From positions 13,466,566 through 13,530,565 of the forward strand of contig OY821743.1 of assembly GCA_963682055.1 (NCBI GenBank): a DNA stretch of 64,000 nt. Reading direction: 5' to 3'. Each line of letters opens with the position of its first letter. The stretch's first letter is position 1. Under the pieces are notes generated by a model. It saw nothing but the letters and a program-made list of their open reading frames with translations, was not told the DNA's origin and ran no database searches. A program made the translations under genes and the position numbers. The DNA comes from Primula veris (Eukaryota > Streptophyta > Magnoliopsida > Ericales > Primulaceae). This document shows positions 1-12,700 of the stretch, one piece after another.

Positions 1-335
1 CTTAAAGTTCTCTTCAAAGTTATACTATAATAATAATTCATAACACAGGATAGTTGTTTACCCAAATCATTTTTTTAGGGATTTAGAACCTTGAATTAAC
101 TATTTGAAGAAAAAAAACATGGGATGAAAGCCCAGCAACAAAAAGATTTATAATAGAGTAAAGTATACATAATCCAATTCAAATCATTATAAGTTCTCTA
201 GTCCGTACCATATATATGAAACATACGAAAAGGCACAAACTCACAAGATTTCGATATGGCTCACACATAACGAACAGGAGAGGAATTAAATACCGAATTC
301 AATCTGTAGAAACCTAACGTGCACAACCTGCTCTA

Positions 336-400
336 CTCGATCTACTTCTCCATACATCATCATCCATGCGCTTCCCACTTATTGCCAAGATATATAAAAC
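336..400 (-). pseudogene. Relic of the start of an unidentified exon (paralogue of the exon at 17,100-17,309)
   Basis: Read on the minus strand, this stretch matches the 5' part of the exon at 17,100-17,309: both read roughly N-K-W-E-A followed by Met/Trp-rich codons, and both share the plus-strand text CATCATCATCCATG followed by GCTTCCCAC. The similarity fades quickly on both sides, so this is a fragment. The family is unknown to me. Confidence 0.35.
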
Positions 401-1079
401 GTCAGATAAGAGTTCACCCAAAGTACTGACAGAAAAAAATTGTATCCACTACCCATCAATTTGCATGTTGGTCTCAAGAGAGTCCGCTCACTACAAGAAG
501 GGGAAAAAATACATATATTAAGAAAAAAATTCAATCTAGAATCAGACCGTGTGGACTAGTATTACATTCTTGTTTTCATCAAGTGCCAAATTACGAGAGT
601 GAACTAGGTACCTCGCGAGAATTTATAAATTGATTTAGTAATCTAAAAGAGAGGGGATGAAATCCACACAGTTTGGAACAAAACTCTAATTACAATTGAA
701 ACTCAAAATATCCCACTCAATTAAAAAGAGCGAAGAATCATGCCACTGATTTTTTAAAAGCTCATAGCTTTCTAACTGATTATGATAAGAGATGGAATAA
801 TAAAAGAGTAAAATCATATAGTTTACAATGAAAAAGTTATGCATGTAGATTGATTTGTTTTTTTACCATTAATTGAAATTGTTCCTAAACATAAGTAAAA
901 TTATTGCTATAGATTTAAAGCTCCGCTCCCATCCGGATATATAAACTCACCCACCAAGTAACACATGTAGAACAATAAAGAAACTTACAGTAGTAGTTAC
1001 CTATCCCTTTCCTGGAAGGAGTTTTTCAATCACCTTCATCCCTACATTAATAACAATTCCATAGATCACCTTCATCCCT

Positions 1080-1520
1080 ACATTAGCAATCGACAGGGTG
1101 TTAATTTAAGAGTAGAAAAAAGGTCTATTTCCAAACTATCTCTTGAATAAGACTTAATTTCAAACACTATATAGTAAGGTTAGTTTAGCTGTAACACTTT
1201 CAGAAGATAAACTGCCAATTTAAGCACAAGATAAAGCTTATTAAACATTTATAATACTTACTAAACTATGGAGTACAGAACTTACGGAGTAGAAAACAAA
1301 AACAAACCCTTCAATAATAAACTAAACATAAACATTTCTCAAACATACCATATTAAGGAGCCGTTGCAGTACCCAATGACAAACTCCGTTCGTGCTGTCA
1401 AAGAACGACTTGTATTTAAGGAGTTTCCGAGAGTTATCGTTTTTCTATTTTTCTTTGATAAACCGCATTAAAGAGGATTATAGGCAATCACAGCCCAACA
1501 CCTCGTTTAGTAAGTGATAG
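1080..1520. repeat. Direct repeat, copy 1 (pairs with 3,660-4,090)
   Basis: About 430 bp beginning at CAGCAATCGACAGGG recurs almost base for base at 3,660-4,090 in the same orientation. It includes the exon relic at 1,349-1,440 and the junction into the first satellite monomers, so the duplication happened after satellite and relic were already joined. Confidence 0.75.
1349..1440 (-). pseudogene. Relic of the 3' half of the unidentified exon (copy Y)
   Basis: On the minus strand this reads K-Y-K-S-F-F-D-S-T-N-G-V-C-H, parallel to Q-Y-K-H-F-F-N-V-T-N-R-V-C-H in the exon at 17,100-17,309, and it ends at a plausible donor (ATG then GTATGT). The upstream half of the exon is replaced by satellite DNA. 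It is a paralogous exon fragment, not a working gene. Confidence 0.45.
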
Positions 1521-2165
1521 CATGTTGAAAATCGATATTGTTATACTTTTTCAATTTTTATGTCAAAAGTATTATCAAAAGTATAAAAGGCCCAACCCTT
1601 TCATAACACTAGGACATTTTTCAATTTAATTGATGAGAAATGAAGTGATAGCAAGTCTAAGATAGATATTGTTTAAGTTTTTCAATTGATGTGTCAAAAG
1701 TCTAATATGATCAAAGGCCATCACACCGATCACTTCACAAGACTTGGACACTGTTCAATTGAATGGATGAGAAAGGAGGAAATATCATGTTGAAGATCGA
1801 TATTGTTAATATTTTTTCAATTTTTATGTCGAAAGTCTCATTAAAAATGATAAAAAGCCATCACAGCCCAACACCTTCATAAGACTCGGACAATGTTCAA
1901 TTACATGGATGGAAAAGGAATTGTTAGTAGGTTGAAGATCAATATAGTTCTCGTTTTTCTATTGTTTTTTGAAAAATCATATTAAGGGGTATTATAGGCC
2001 ATCACAGCCCAAACCCTTCGTAACATTCAAAATTATTCAATTGAATAGATGAGATCCTAAATGATAGCATGTTGAATATCGATATTGTTATATTTTTTCA
2101 ACTTTTATGTCAAAAGTCGTATTAAAAAGGATAACATGCCATCACATGCCATCATATAAGTCCGA
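1450..2165. repeat. Short block of the satellite-like repeat (outlying array)
   Basis: About five diverged monomers, each with the phrase GGCCATCACAGCCCAA, a CATTGTTCAATTGAATGGATG-like box and a TTGTTATACTTTTTCAATT-like box. They are the same monomers as the main array at 4,020-10,010 but are separated from it by 1.8 kb of non-satellite DNA. Confidence 0.8.
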
Positions 2166-2224
2166 ATTCAATTTTAAAAAAAAAGGATAAGGTTGTGTCT
2201 TTTTACAGACATTATATTTCATAT

Positions 2225-3010
2225 TAAACAGGCATTATAAATAGGTTTATGATAGTTTATATGCATCCTAACCCGATGGACCAACACCAAATTGATAAGA
2301 CCACAATCTATATTAAACAAATCCATGTCTTCACAAACTAAAAGATCAATAGCAATATAATTAATAATACATGCAAAATTGCAATTCAAATGCAAGAAGG
2401 AAAAAGTCTCCAAAACCAGTCATTATAAATACGTTTATGATAGATATTATGCATCTCAAACCAATTAAATTTTATAAAAAAAAGTAAATAATCAATAGTG
2501 GTAAACTGATCCGATTTAGCACAAACTTATCTTTATGAGAAGGATAACATTCAATACATATTAGGGATTTATAGAAACCAATATCCAACAATTTCATTAA
2601 AAAAAGACAATCAAGTAAGCATTAAGAAGATATAACATAGCGTGGAACCAATTAAAATTCATTAAAAGCCCAATATTTTTGATAAGAAAAGGAACAAGCT
2701 CACAAGATTATAATATCCTAAAAAAGGCTTATACTAAACAATGAAGTTGCAATTAAAATCCCAAACTCAATCTGCAAAAACTTCTTAGGGTTTTTAAAAA
2801 AAAAAAAAAAACAAGATCTAATTTAATTCAAAGCAAACAGTAACCATAAAAACACCAGAAACACCATATCTGTAAAAACAATTTAAGATTTTCCAAATCT
2901 AGATCTAATTTACTTAACAGAAAACAATAACGAGCTTAAAAGCAATTCAAGATGCAATTAAATACCGAAAATCAATCTTGTAGAAACTAATTAAGATTTT
3001 CAAGACCAGT
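2225..3010. repeat. Segmental duplication, copy 1 (pairs with 12,000-12,700)
   Basis: Blocks such as ATTCAATACATATTAGGGA, AAGACAATCAAG and GATAAGAAAAGGAACA occur in the same order at 12,000-12,700, with small indels. No open frame of note is present. The copies flank the satellite array, so they mark an old duplication of the whole neighbourhood. Confidence 0.65.
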
Positions 3011-3112
3011 CAAAATAAAATCAGTACCATAAACCAACACCAAATTAATAGAAATCACCATAAAAAAAGTCAACATAACAAGTACACGTCTTCATAAACT
3101 ATATGGCTGACA

Positions 3113-3564
3113 GATACTAATGTTGTGACTGTGAAAAAATAAGCATGTTACTCAAGTCAAGTTTACCTGCAAAGCGTCATCATGTAATCAAATAGTCTTA
3201 AGACCTAAACGATGTGCCATTCATATCTTGAACACTTCCAGGCCAGCATACCTTACTTGTTGCTCTACATCCACACCCGGTACAGGTAAAATGCATATAG
3301 AAATTAAAAAAAGAAGTCATTTTCGTATAAGGAAAGTAAGATACTAATGTTGTGACTATGAAAAAATAAGCATGTTACTCTAGTCAAATTTACCTGCAAA
3401 GCGTCACGACCATGTAATCAAATAGTCTTAAAACTCATCAATGTGCCATTTATATCTTGAACACTTCTATGCCAGCATACCTTACTTTCTCCATCCACAT
3501 CCGGTATAGGAACAATACATATAGAAATTAAAAATATATATATTTTAGTATAAGGAAAGTCAGT
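3113..3564. repeat. Tandem duplication of a ~227-bp unit
   Basis: The unit at 3,113-3,339 is repeated at 3,340-3,564; both begin AGATACTAATGTTGTGACT and end in a GTATAAGGAAAGT-type phrase. On the minus strand each carries a good splice donor, TTTGCAG then GTAAA (last exon bases 3,167 and 3,394), so the unit probably holds a duplicated exon end. All reading frames into the donor contain stops in at least one copy. Confidence 0.7.
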
Positions 3565-3659
3565 ACACTAATAAATTGAAAACACATTTGCATGCACACA
3601 TGAAATCTTGTTTACAAAGATGGAATTAAATTAACATAACCTTATAGACCGATAGTGAC

Positions 3660-4090
3660 ATTCAGCAATCGACAGGGTAATATAAAGAGTAAAAAAAAAA
3701 GGTCTATTTCTATATGAACTATCTCTTGAATAAGACTTAATTTCAAACACAATATAGCAAGGTTAGTTCAGAAGATGAACTGCCAATTTGAGCCCAAGAG
3801 AAAGAGCTTATTAAACATTTATAATACTTACTAAACTAGTACACAACTTACGGAGTAGAAAACAAAAACAAACCCTTCAATAATAAAAAAAGACATTTTT
3901 CAAATACACCATATTATGGAGCCGCTGCAAATCCACCTATGACATCCTCCGTTCGTGCTACCAAAGAACAACTTGCATTTAAGAAGTTTGACGGAGTTAT
4001 CGTTTTTCTATTTTTCTTTGGAAAACCATATTAAAGAGGATTATAGGTCATCACAGCCCAACACCTTGTTTAGTAAGTGATAGCATGTTG
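3660..4090. repeat. Direct repeat, copy 2 (pairs with 1,080-1,520)
   Basis: Second copy of the block at 1,080-1,520, same orientation, about 2.58 kb away. It runs through the exon relic (3,910-4,005) and into the satellite at the same breakpoint text, GTTATCGTTTTTCTATTTTT. Confidence 0.75.
3910..4005 (-). pseudogene. Relic of the 3' half of the unidentified exon (copy X)
   Basis: Minus-strand reading keeps F-F-G-S-T-N-G-G-C-H, matching F-F-N-V-T-N-R-V-C-H of the exon at 17,100-17,309. The donor has decayed (GTGTAT). The satellite starts immediately upstream of this half-exon. Confidence 0.4.
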
Positions 4091-7000
4091 GAGATCGAAA
4101 TTGTTATACTTTTTTTAATTTTTACGTCGAAAGTATTATCAAAAGTATAAAATACCATCACAGCCCAGCCCTTTTATGATACTAGAACATTGTTCAATTT
4201 AATTGATGAGAAATGAAGTGATGATAGCATGTCGAATATAGATATTTTTTTTTGTTTTTCAATTGTTATGTCAAAACTCTCATTAAAAATGATGAAAGAC
4301 CATCACAGCCCAACACCTTCATAAGACTCGGATAATGTTGAAGATAGATATTGTTTTTGTTTTTCAATTGTTAAGGCCATCAGGTCTACCACCTCATAAG
4401 ACTTGGACATTGATGAAAAGCCACCACAGCCCAACCCTTTCATAAAACTCGGACATTGTTCAATTGATTGGAGGGAAAAGGAATTGTTAGCATGTTCAAG
4501 ATCGATATTCTTATCGTTTTTCTATTGTTCTTTGGAAAATCATATTAAGAGGAATATAGGCCATCACAGCCCAAACCCTTCATAACAATCGAGCATTGTT
4601 CAATTGAATTTAAAGATTATATCTTTTCAATTGTTATGTCAAAAATATTATTAAACAGGATAAAAGGTCATCACAGCCCAACCCCTTTGAGAAAACTCAG
4701 ACAATGTTCAATTGAATGGATGAGAAACGAAGTGAGAGCATGTTAGAGATAGATATTGTTATACTATTTCAATTTTTCTATCAAAAGTCTTATTAAAAAT
4801 GATATAAGGCCATCACAGACCAACAACTTTCATAACACTCAAACAATATTCAATTAAATGAATGAGAAATGAAGTTGTCGAAGAAGATAGTTATTGTTTT
4901 TGTTCTTCAAATGTTATGTCAAAAGTCTTATTAATCATAATCAAAGGGGCCATCACATCACGCCTACGATCTCATAAGACTTGGATATTGTTCAATTGAA
5001 TGTATGAGCAAGGAAGTAATAGCATATTGAAGATAGATATTTTTATACTATTTCAATTGTTATGTCAAAAGTCTCCTTAAAAAAGGAAAGGCCATCACAG
5101 CCCGACCCTTTCATAATACATAGACATTATTCAATTGAATGGATGGGAAGGGAATTGATAGCATGTTGAAGATCAATATTGTTAGTGTTCTTTGGAAAAT
5201 CATATTAAGAGAATTATAGGTCATCACAGCTCAAACCTTTCGTAACACTTGGACATTGTTCAATTAAATTTGAAGATTATACCTTTTCAATTATTATGTC
5301 AAAAGTAATATTAAAAAGAATAAAAGGTCATCACAGCCCAACTCCTTTCATAACACTCGGATAATTATCAATTGAATAGATGAGAAACGAAGTTATAGCA
5401 TGTTGAAGATTGAGATGTTAATATTTTTTCAATTTTTATGTCAAAAGTCTCATTAAAAAGGATAAAAGGCCATCACAACCCAACACCTTCATAAGACTCG
5501 GATAATGTTCAATTAAGTGGATGGAAAAGGAATTGATAGCATGTTGAAAATCAATATTGTTGAAAATCATAACACTCTGACTTTGTTCAATTGAAAGAAT
5601 GAGATAGATAGCATGTCGAAGATAGATATTGTTTTTGTTTTCAATCGTTAAGTCAAGGCCATCATGCCTACAACCTCATAAGACTTGGACATTGTTCAAT
5701 TGAATGGATGAGAAAGGAAGTAATAATAGCATGTTGAAGATCGATATTTTAATATTTATCTCAATTGTTATGTGAAAAGTCTCATTAAAAGGGATGAAAG
5801 GCCACCACAGCCCAACCCTTTCATAAAACTCGGACATTGTTCAATTGAATGGAGGGAAAAGGAATTGATAGCATGTTCAAGATCGATAATCTTATCGTTT
5901 ATCTATTGTGCTTTGGAAAATCATATTAAGAGGATCATAGGCTATCACAGCCCAAACCCTTCATAACAATCGAACATTGTTCAATTGAATTTAAAAATTA
6001 TACTTTTTTCAATTGTTATGTCAAAAGTATTATTAAAAAGGATAAAAGTCCATCAGAGCCCAACCCCTTTCAGAAAACTCGGACAACGTTCAATTGAATG
6101 GATGAGAAACGAAGTGAGACCATGTTAGAGATAGATATTGTTATACTTTTTCAATTTTTCTGTCAAAAGTCTTATGAAAAATGATAGAAGGCCATCACAG
6201 CCAAACCCCTTTCATAACACTCGGACAATATTCAATTGAATGGATAAGAAATGAAGCTGTCGAAGATAGTTATTGTTTTCGTTCTTCAAATGTTATGTCA
6301 AAAGTCTTATTAATGATGATCAAAGGGGCCATCACATCATGCCTACTATCTCATAAGACTTGGATATTGTTCAATTGAATGGATGAGCAAGGAAGTAATA
6401 GCATATTGAAGATAGATATTATTATACTATTTCAATTGTTATGTCAAAAGTCTCCTTAAAAAGGAAAGGCCATCACAGCCCGACCCTTTCATAACACACA
6501 GACATTATTCAATTGAATGGATGGGAAGGGAATGGATAGCATGTTGAAGATCAATATTGTTAGTGTTCTTTGGAAAATCATATTAAGAGAATTATAGTCC
6601 ATCACAGCTCAAACCTTTCGTAACACTCGGACATTGTTCAATTAAATTTGAAGATTATACCTTTTCAATTGTTATGTCAAAAATATTATTAAAAAGAATA
6701 AAGGCCATCACAGCCCAACTCCTTTCATAACACTCGGACAATTATCAATTGAATAGATGAGAAACGAAGTTATAGCATGTTGAAAGATCGATATTGTTAA
6801 TATTTTTTCAATTTTTATGTCAAAATGCTCATTAAAAAGGATGAAAGGCCATCACAGCCCAACACCTTCATAAGACTCGCATAATGTTCAATTAAGTGGA
6901 TGGAAAAAGAATTGATAGCATGTTGAAGATCAATATTGTTCTCGTTTTTCTATTGTTTTTTGAAAAATCATATTAAGAGGTATTATAGGCCATCACAGCC

Positions 7001-10000
7001 CAAACCCTTCGTATCATTCAAACATTATTCAATTGAACGGAAGAGATCCTAAATGATAGCATGTTGTTGAAGATCGATATTGTTATATTAGTTACACTTT
7101 TTATGTCAAAAGTCGTAAAAAAGGATAAAAGGCCATCATAGCCCAACACCTTCATAACACTCCGACTTTGTTCAATTGAAAGAATGAGATAGATAGCATG
7201 TCGAAGATAGATATTGTTTTTGTTTTCAATCGTTAAGTCAAGGCCATCATGCCTACCACCTCATAAGACTTGGACATTGTTCAATTGAATAGATGAGAAA
7301 GGAAGTAATAATAGCATGTTGAAGATCGATATTTTAATATTTATCTCAATTGTTATGTGAAAAGTCTCATTAAAAGGGATGAAAGGCCACCACAGCCCAA
7401 CCCTTTCATAAAACTCGGACATTGTTCAATTGAATGGAGGGAAAAGGAATTGATAGCATGTTCAAGATCGATAATCTTATCGTTTTTCTATTGTTCTTTG
7501 GAAAATCATATTAATAGGATCATAGGCCATCACAACCCAAACCCTTCATAACAATCGAACATTGTTCAATTGAATTTAAAAATTATACTTTTTCAATTGT
7601 TATGTCAAAAGTATTATTAAAAAGGATAAAAGTCCATCAGAGCCCATCCCCCCTTCAGAAAACTCGGACAACGTTCAATTGAATGGATGAGAAACGAAGT
7701 GAGACCATGTTAGAGATAGATATTGTTATACTTTTTCAATTTTACTGTCAAGTCTTATGAAAAATGATAGAAGGCCATCACAGCCAAACCCCTTTCATAA
7801 CACTCGGACAATATTCAATTGAATGGATGAGAAATGAAGCTGTCGAAGATAGTTATTGTTTTCGTTCTTCAAATGCTATGTCAAAAGTCTTATTAATGAT
7901 GATCAAAGGGGCCATCACATCATGCCTACCATCTCATAAGACTTGGATATTGTTCAATTGAATGGATGAGCAAGGAAGTAATAGCATATTGAAGATAGAT
8001 ATTATTATACTATTTCAATTATTATGTCAAAAGTCTCCTTAAAAAGGAAAGGCCATCACAGCCCGACCCTTTCATAACACTAAGACATTATTCAATTGAA
8101 TGGATGGGAAGGGAATTGATAGCATGTTGAAGATCAATATTGTTATTGTGTTCTTTGGAAAATCATAATAAGAGAATTATAGGCCATCACAGCTCAAACC
8201 CTTCCTAACACTCGGACATTGTTCAATTAAATTTGAAAATTATACATTTTCAATTGTTATGTCAAAAGTAATATTAAAAAGAATAAAAGGCCATCACATC
8301 ACAGCCCAACTCCTTTCATAACACTCGGACAATTATCAATTGAATAGATGAGAAACGAAGTTATAGCATGTTGAAGATCGATATTGTTAATATTTTTTCA
8401 ATTTTTATGTCAAAAGTCTCATTAAAAGGGATGAAAGGCCATCACAGCCCAACACCTTCATAAGACTCGGATAATGTTCAATTAAGTGGATGGAAAAGGA
8501 ATTGATAGCATGTTGAAGATCAATATTATTCTCGTTTTTCTATTGTTTTTTGAAAAATCATATTAAGGGGTATTATAGGCCATAACAGCCCAAACCCTTC
8601 GTATCATTCAAACATTATTCAATTGAAGGGATGAGATACTAAATGATAGCATGTTGTTGAAGATCGATATTGCTATATTTTTTTACACCTTTTATGTCAA
8701 AAGTCGTATTAAAAAGGATAAAAGGCCATCACAGCCCAACACCTTCATAGCACTCCTACTTTGTTCAATTGAAAGGATGAGATAGCATGGCGAAGATAGA
8801 TATTGTTTTTGTTTTTCAATTGTTAAGTCAAGGCCATCACGCCTACCATCTCATAAGACTTGGACATTGTTCAATTGAATGGATGAGAAAGGAAGTAATA
8901 GCATGTTGAAGATCGATATTTTAATATTTACCTGAATTGTTATGTGAAAAGTCTCATTAAAAGGGATGAAAGGTCACCACAGCCCAACCCTTTCATAAAA
9001 CTCGGACATTGTTCAATTGAATTGAGGGAAAAGGAATTGATAGCATGTTCAAGATCGACAATCTTATTGTTTTTCTATTGTTCTTTGGAAAATCATATTA
9101 AGAGGATTATAGGCCATCACAGCCCAAACCCTTCATAACAATCAAACATTGTTCAATTGAATTTAAAAATTATACTTTTTCAATTGTTATGTCAAAAGTA
9201 TTATTAAAAAGGACAGCCCAACCCCTTTCAGAAAACTCGGACAATGTTCAATTGAATGGATGAAAAACGAAGTGAGAGCATGTTAAAGATAGATACTGTT
9301 ATACTTTTTCAAATTTTCTGTCAAAAGTTTTATGAAAAATGATAGAAGGTCATCACATCACAGCCCAACAACCCCTTTCATAACACTCGGACAATATTCA
9401 ATTGAATGGATGAGAAATGAAGTTGTCGAAGATAGTTATTGTTTTCGTTCTTCAAATGTTATGTCAAAAGTTTTATTAGTGATAATCAAAGGGGCCATCA
9501 CATCACGCTTAGTATCTCATAAGACTTGGATATTGTTCAATTGAATGGATGAGCAAGGAAGTAATAGCATATTGAAGATATATATTATCCTATTTCAATT
9601 GTTATGTCAAAAGTCTCCTTAAAAAGGAAAGGCCATCACAGCCCGACCCTTTCATAACACTCAAAACATTATTCAATTGAATGGATGGGAAGTCAATTGA
9701 TAGCATGTTGAAGATCAATATTGTTATTGTGTTCTTTGGAAAATCATATTAAGAGAATTATAGTCCATCACAGCTCAAACCATTCGTAACAGTCCGACAT
9801 TGTTCAATTAAATTTGAAGATTATACTTTTTCAATTTTTATGTCAAAAGTATTATTAAAAAGAATAAAAGGCCATCACAGCCCAACTCCTTTCATAACAC
9901 TCAGACAATGATCAATTGAATATATGAGAAACGAATTTATAGCATGTTAATGATCGATATTGTTATCTTTTTTTATTGGTATGTCAAAAATCTTATTAAG

Positions 10001-10010
10001 TATGATCAAA
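4020..10010. repeat. Satellite-like tandem array with ~1.58-kb higher-order repeat
   Basis: The array is built from diverged monomers of about 105-145 bp that share the phrases GGCCATCACAGCCCAACCC, CATTGTTCAATTGAATGG and ATAGCATGTTGAAGATCGAT. Variant monomers recur with a longer period: one marker lies at 4,412, 5,793, 7,378 and 8,965, giving steps of 1,381, 1,585 and 1,587 bp. Another lies at about 6,181, 7,764 and 9,332. Each higher-order unit holds about 12 monomers, and the first unit is shorter. Short open frames inside the array recur because the DNA repeats, not because protein is conserved. No gene lies in this stretch. Confidence 0.92.
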
Positions 10011-10014
10011 GGTC

Positions 10015-10431
10015 ATCACAGGCTAAGACTTCGGAATTGCTGAAAAAACGATATACCATAGTTGCACGAAGCAGGAGCGGGTGCGGGTACGGGAGCGGGG
10101 AAGCGGATTGTTATAAAAGGGGGAGCGTCGTCGGAAGCGTCTATTAATTTTTTTATAAAATATATATAATATAGTTGGGTATTATTTTTAAATTTTGTTG
10201 TACATTAATTTTAGGATTATTAATCTTTTGGGAGTATTTCGTGACCATTAAAAGTAAACAGTCATTGTTTGAATAATTAAAACTTGCAATAGCCGCGCTG
10301 TAATTTCATTGGGATAATGTGTGATACTTAATAATGATATTATTGTAACATTTTAGACATTGGATGAGTTTTATGATAACCTAGAAAACTGTAGTCCCGG
10401 TCTCTCATTTCTTCTCTGTTATATTACTCAC
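10015..10431. other. Non-coding stretch after the satellite
   Basis: A short G-rich phrase at 10,070-10,135 (GGAGCGGGTGCGGGTACGGG and neighbours) stands out from the AT-rich surroundings and may be the end of a small transposon. The rest is unique AT-rich sequence with no open frame worth calling. Confidence 0.4.
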
Positions 10432-10514
10432 CGAAATGAGATTACAGAAGCTTCCACTGACGGAAGCACGGAATCGAGCTTCTGACAGGGAAGCACCTAA
10501 GGTTTTGGAAATTC
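10432..10514 (-). other. Possible exon of a minus-strand gene
   Basis: On the minus strand an 83-bp block lies between an acceptor (GTTGTAG) and a strong donor (TCG then GTGAGT). It is open and reads like protein (G-I-S-K-T-L-G-A-S-L-S-E-A-R-F-R). With the possible 5' exon at 11,592-11,890 it could belong to the damaged minus-strand gene of this region. It has no recognisable domain and no link to a complete frame. Confidence 0.25.
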
Positions 10515-10579
10515 CTACAACTATGGGATATACACATACATATATGTTATGCACATAATAAACTGGGTTTCTCCGATAT

Positions 10580-11560
10580 CAAAAAAGGTTAAGATTAACT
10601 AATCTACCGAAATTCAGTTCAACTTTTAAGCAAAACCTAAATTGGAAATCAAAACTGTGGAACGTAACAAAGGAAGCTATGCACAAATATGATAAATATA
10701 TTTTTTTGACAACTAAGACGGTTTTTCAAGGACTTAGAAAAGCAAGGTTCATCAGGGTATAAAAAAAATCAAGTCTTTTAAGCTAATAACCAAACCAAGT
10801 TCAAATTTTATGCTAGAATTAAATAAGGTCCCATATTTCCTCCTTAAAAATCCCTACTTTAGGGGAAATCCGAAATCGATAATCAAGACTGTATAACTGT
10901 ATAACAAAACAAAGGAAGCTGTATACACATAAATAAATATACTTTTAAACAACAAAGTCAATTTTTCGAAGCTCAGAAAAGCTAGGTTCATCCGGGTATT
11001 AAAAAGGCTCATATTTTTAAGTCAATCAGCCGAAACCAGTTCAGATTTTAAGCAAACAAAAAACGTCATATTTCTTATTTCCTCAGCTTTCCTAATTTAG
11101 GGAAGAAATCCTAAATTTGATCATGCAAACTGTAAACATAACAAAGGGTATACACATAATTACAAAAAGAGAAATTAAATATGTGTGTGTATATATATGT
11201 AAAGAGAAAACTCCATTTTGTGGGATTCTTTGGTTTCTAAGTTTAAACAACTACGTCGGATGTTTTGAGGTTCTGAGAAGCTAGGTTCATCGAGGTTTCA
11301 AGAAAGCTCAAATTTTTAGGCTAATCACCCCACTTTCCCAGTACAGATTTTAAGCAAAATAAATAAATAAATAAGGTTAAAATATGCAACCAAACAAGAC
11401 ATTGCCCTCTCTGGGATTCTCCTAAATTTTCCTAATATAGGGCAGAAATCCTTAATAGGGGAAGGAGAAAATAACAGAACAAATGGTATATACATACACA
11501 TACAATCAAAGACGTAGGTGTGTGACATACACAAAAACACCAAATATTAAATTATTTTGT
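10580..11560. repeat. Diverged tandem repeat, units ~240-300 bp
   Basis: The phrase AGGTTCATC followed by a G-rich triplet recurs at about 10,747, 10,985 and 11,283. Each copy is preceded by AACAAAG-GAAGCT-like text and followed by CAGATTTTAAGCAAA. There are three copies plus a partial fourth, poorly conserved, with no coding content seen. Confidence 0.7.
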
Positions 11561-11591
11561 ACATAATTAATAATAACGCGATAAAAGGTAC

Positions 11592-11890
11592 CTTCCCAGA
11601 CGGAGTGAGTACGATTAAAGAGACTCTTCGCACTGAGCATACTTAATCCAAACCCAGATGTTCCATGTAACCCTCCTTATTAGATCTTGCTACTCAGCCA
11701 GCCAGTGGTCGAAGGAGAGATTCGGGTCACCTTAAAGAGTGGGGGGTGTCCGAGTTCTTCGTCGTCTGATTGCCTACCGATATATGTACTCGGGTAGAGA
11801 GGGAGAGATGAGATGGGCTAAAAAATGATCATGGGAGTTGTGGATATACACAGAGAGAGGGGAGGGGAGCCAAAACTTGTTTTGTTTTCG
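11592..11890 (-). other. Possible 5' exon or leader of a minus-strand gene
   Basis: This is a less AT-rich island. On the minus strand it starts with a CT-rich leader (CCCCTCCCCTCTCTCTGTG) and ends at the donor GGGAAG then GTACCT at 11,592. It looks like an untranslated first exon, but no ATG begins a long frame, and the exon could equally be transposon-borne. Confidence 0.25.
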
Positions 11891-11999
11891 TATACCAATA
11901 TTCCATAAAATATACAACAGGGATAGTTCTTTTAAATCAAGATTGAAATCATGATAGCATTAAAATAAACTCACTAACAGGACCAACATCAAGTAATAA

Positions 12000-12700
12000 A
12001 CTCGCAATCAATCATTGCAATATAACTAAACACAACAAATACATATCTTCACAAATTAAAACACCAACAGGGATGAAAATCCCAGATTGAAAAGGCAAGA
12101 ATAAACCATGGGACGATGTTTAACGAACAAAAACCAAAATCACACATCATACAACAAAACAAATTAAAATTAAAGACCTATAGCAATATAATTATAAAAA
12201 AAAACAAAATTACAAATCATATGCAAGAAGGAAACATTCAATACATATTAGGGATTTAGAAACCAATTAAAAAAGACAATCAAGCCAAGCATTAAGAAGA
12301 TATATCATAGCATAGAACCAATTAAAATTCATTAAAAAAAACCCAATATTTTGGATAAGAAAAGGAACAGAGTCACAAGATTAACTAATTATACTTATAT
12401 TGAACAAGGGAGTTGCAATTAAAAAAACCAAAATCAATCCGTAGAAACTAATTAGGGTTTTTACAATTAAAACTAGATCTAATTAAATTCAAAGCGAACA
12501 ATAACCAGATCTAATTAGTTTGGAGAAAACAGAAAACAGATTAAAATCAATTCAAGATGCAATTAAACAATGAAATTCAGTCTTGTAGAAACTAATTAGG
12601 TTTATCAAAACAATAGATCCAATTACTTCACCAGATCAAAACTAATTCAAATCGCAACACAGAGAAACAGAAATCAATCGGTAAGATTAAACAATTAACT
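12000..12700. repeat. Segmental duplication, copy 2 (pairs with 2,225-3,010)
   Basis: Same ordered blocks as 2,225-3,010, for example CATTCAATACATATTAGGG, AAGCATTAAGAAGATAT and AACCAATTAAAATTCATTAAA. No gene is seen. The following stretch to 13,236 is AT-rich unique sequence with a short GA run at 12,906-12,919 and a phrase, ATGAAATATCAAATTAAAAA, repeated at 13,034 and 13,187. Confidence 0.6.

Noticed and set aside
4403..9544. Repeated 60-70-codon ORFs with nearly the same protein at 4,403, 5,772, 7,357 and 8,944, and at 6,181, 7,764 and 9,332
   Set aside because: They recur at the satellite period. Identity follows from DNA repetition, and there are no domains, splice signals or codon-position bias.
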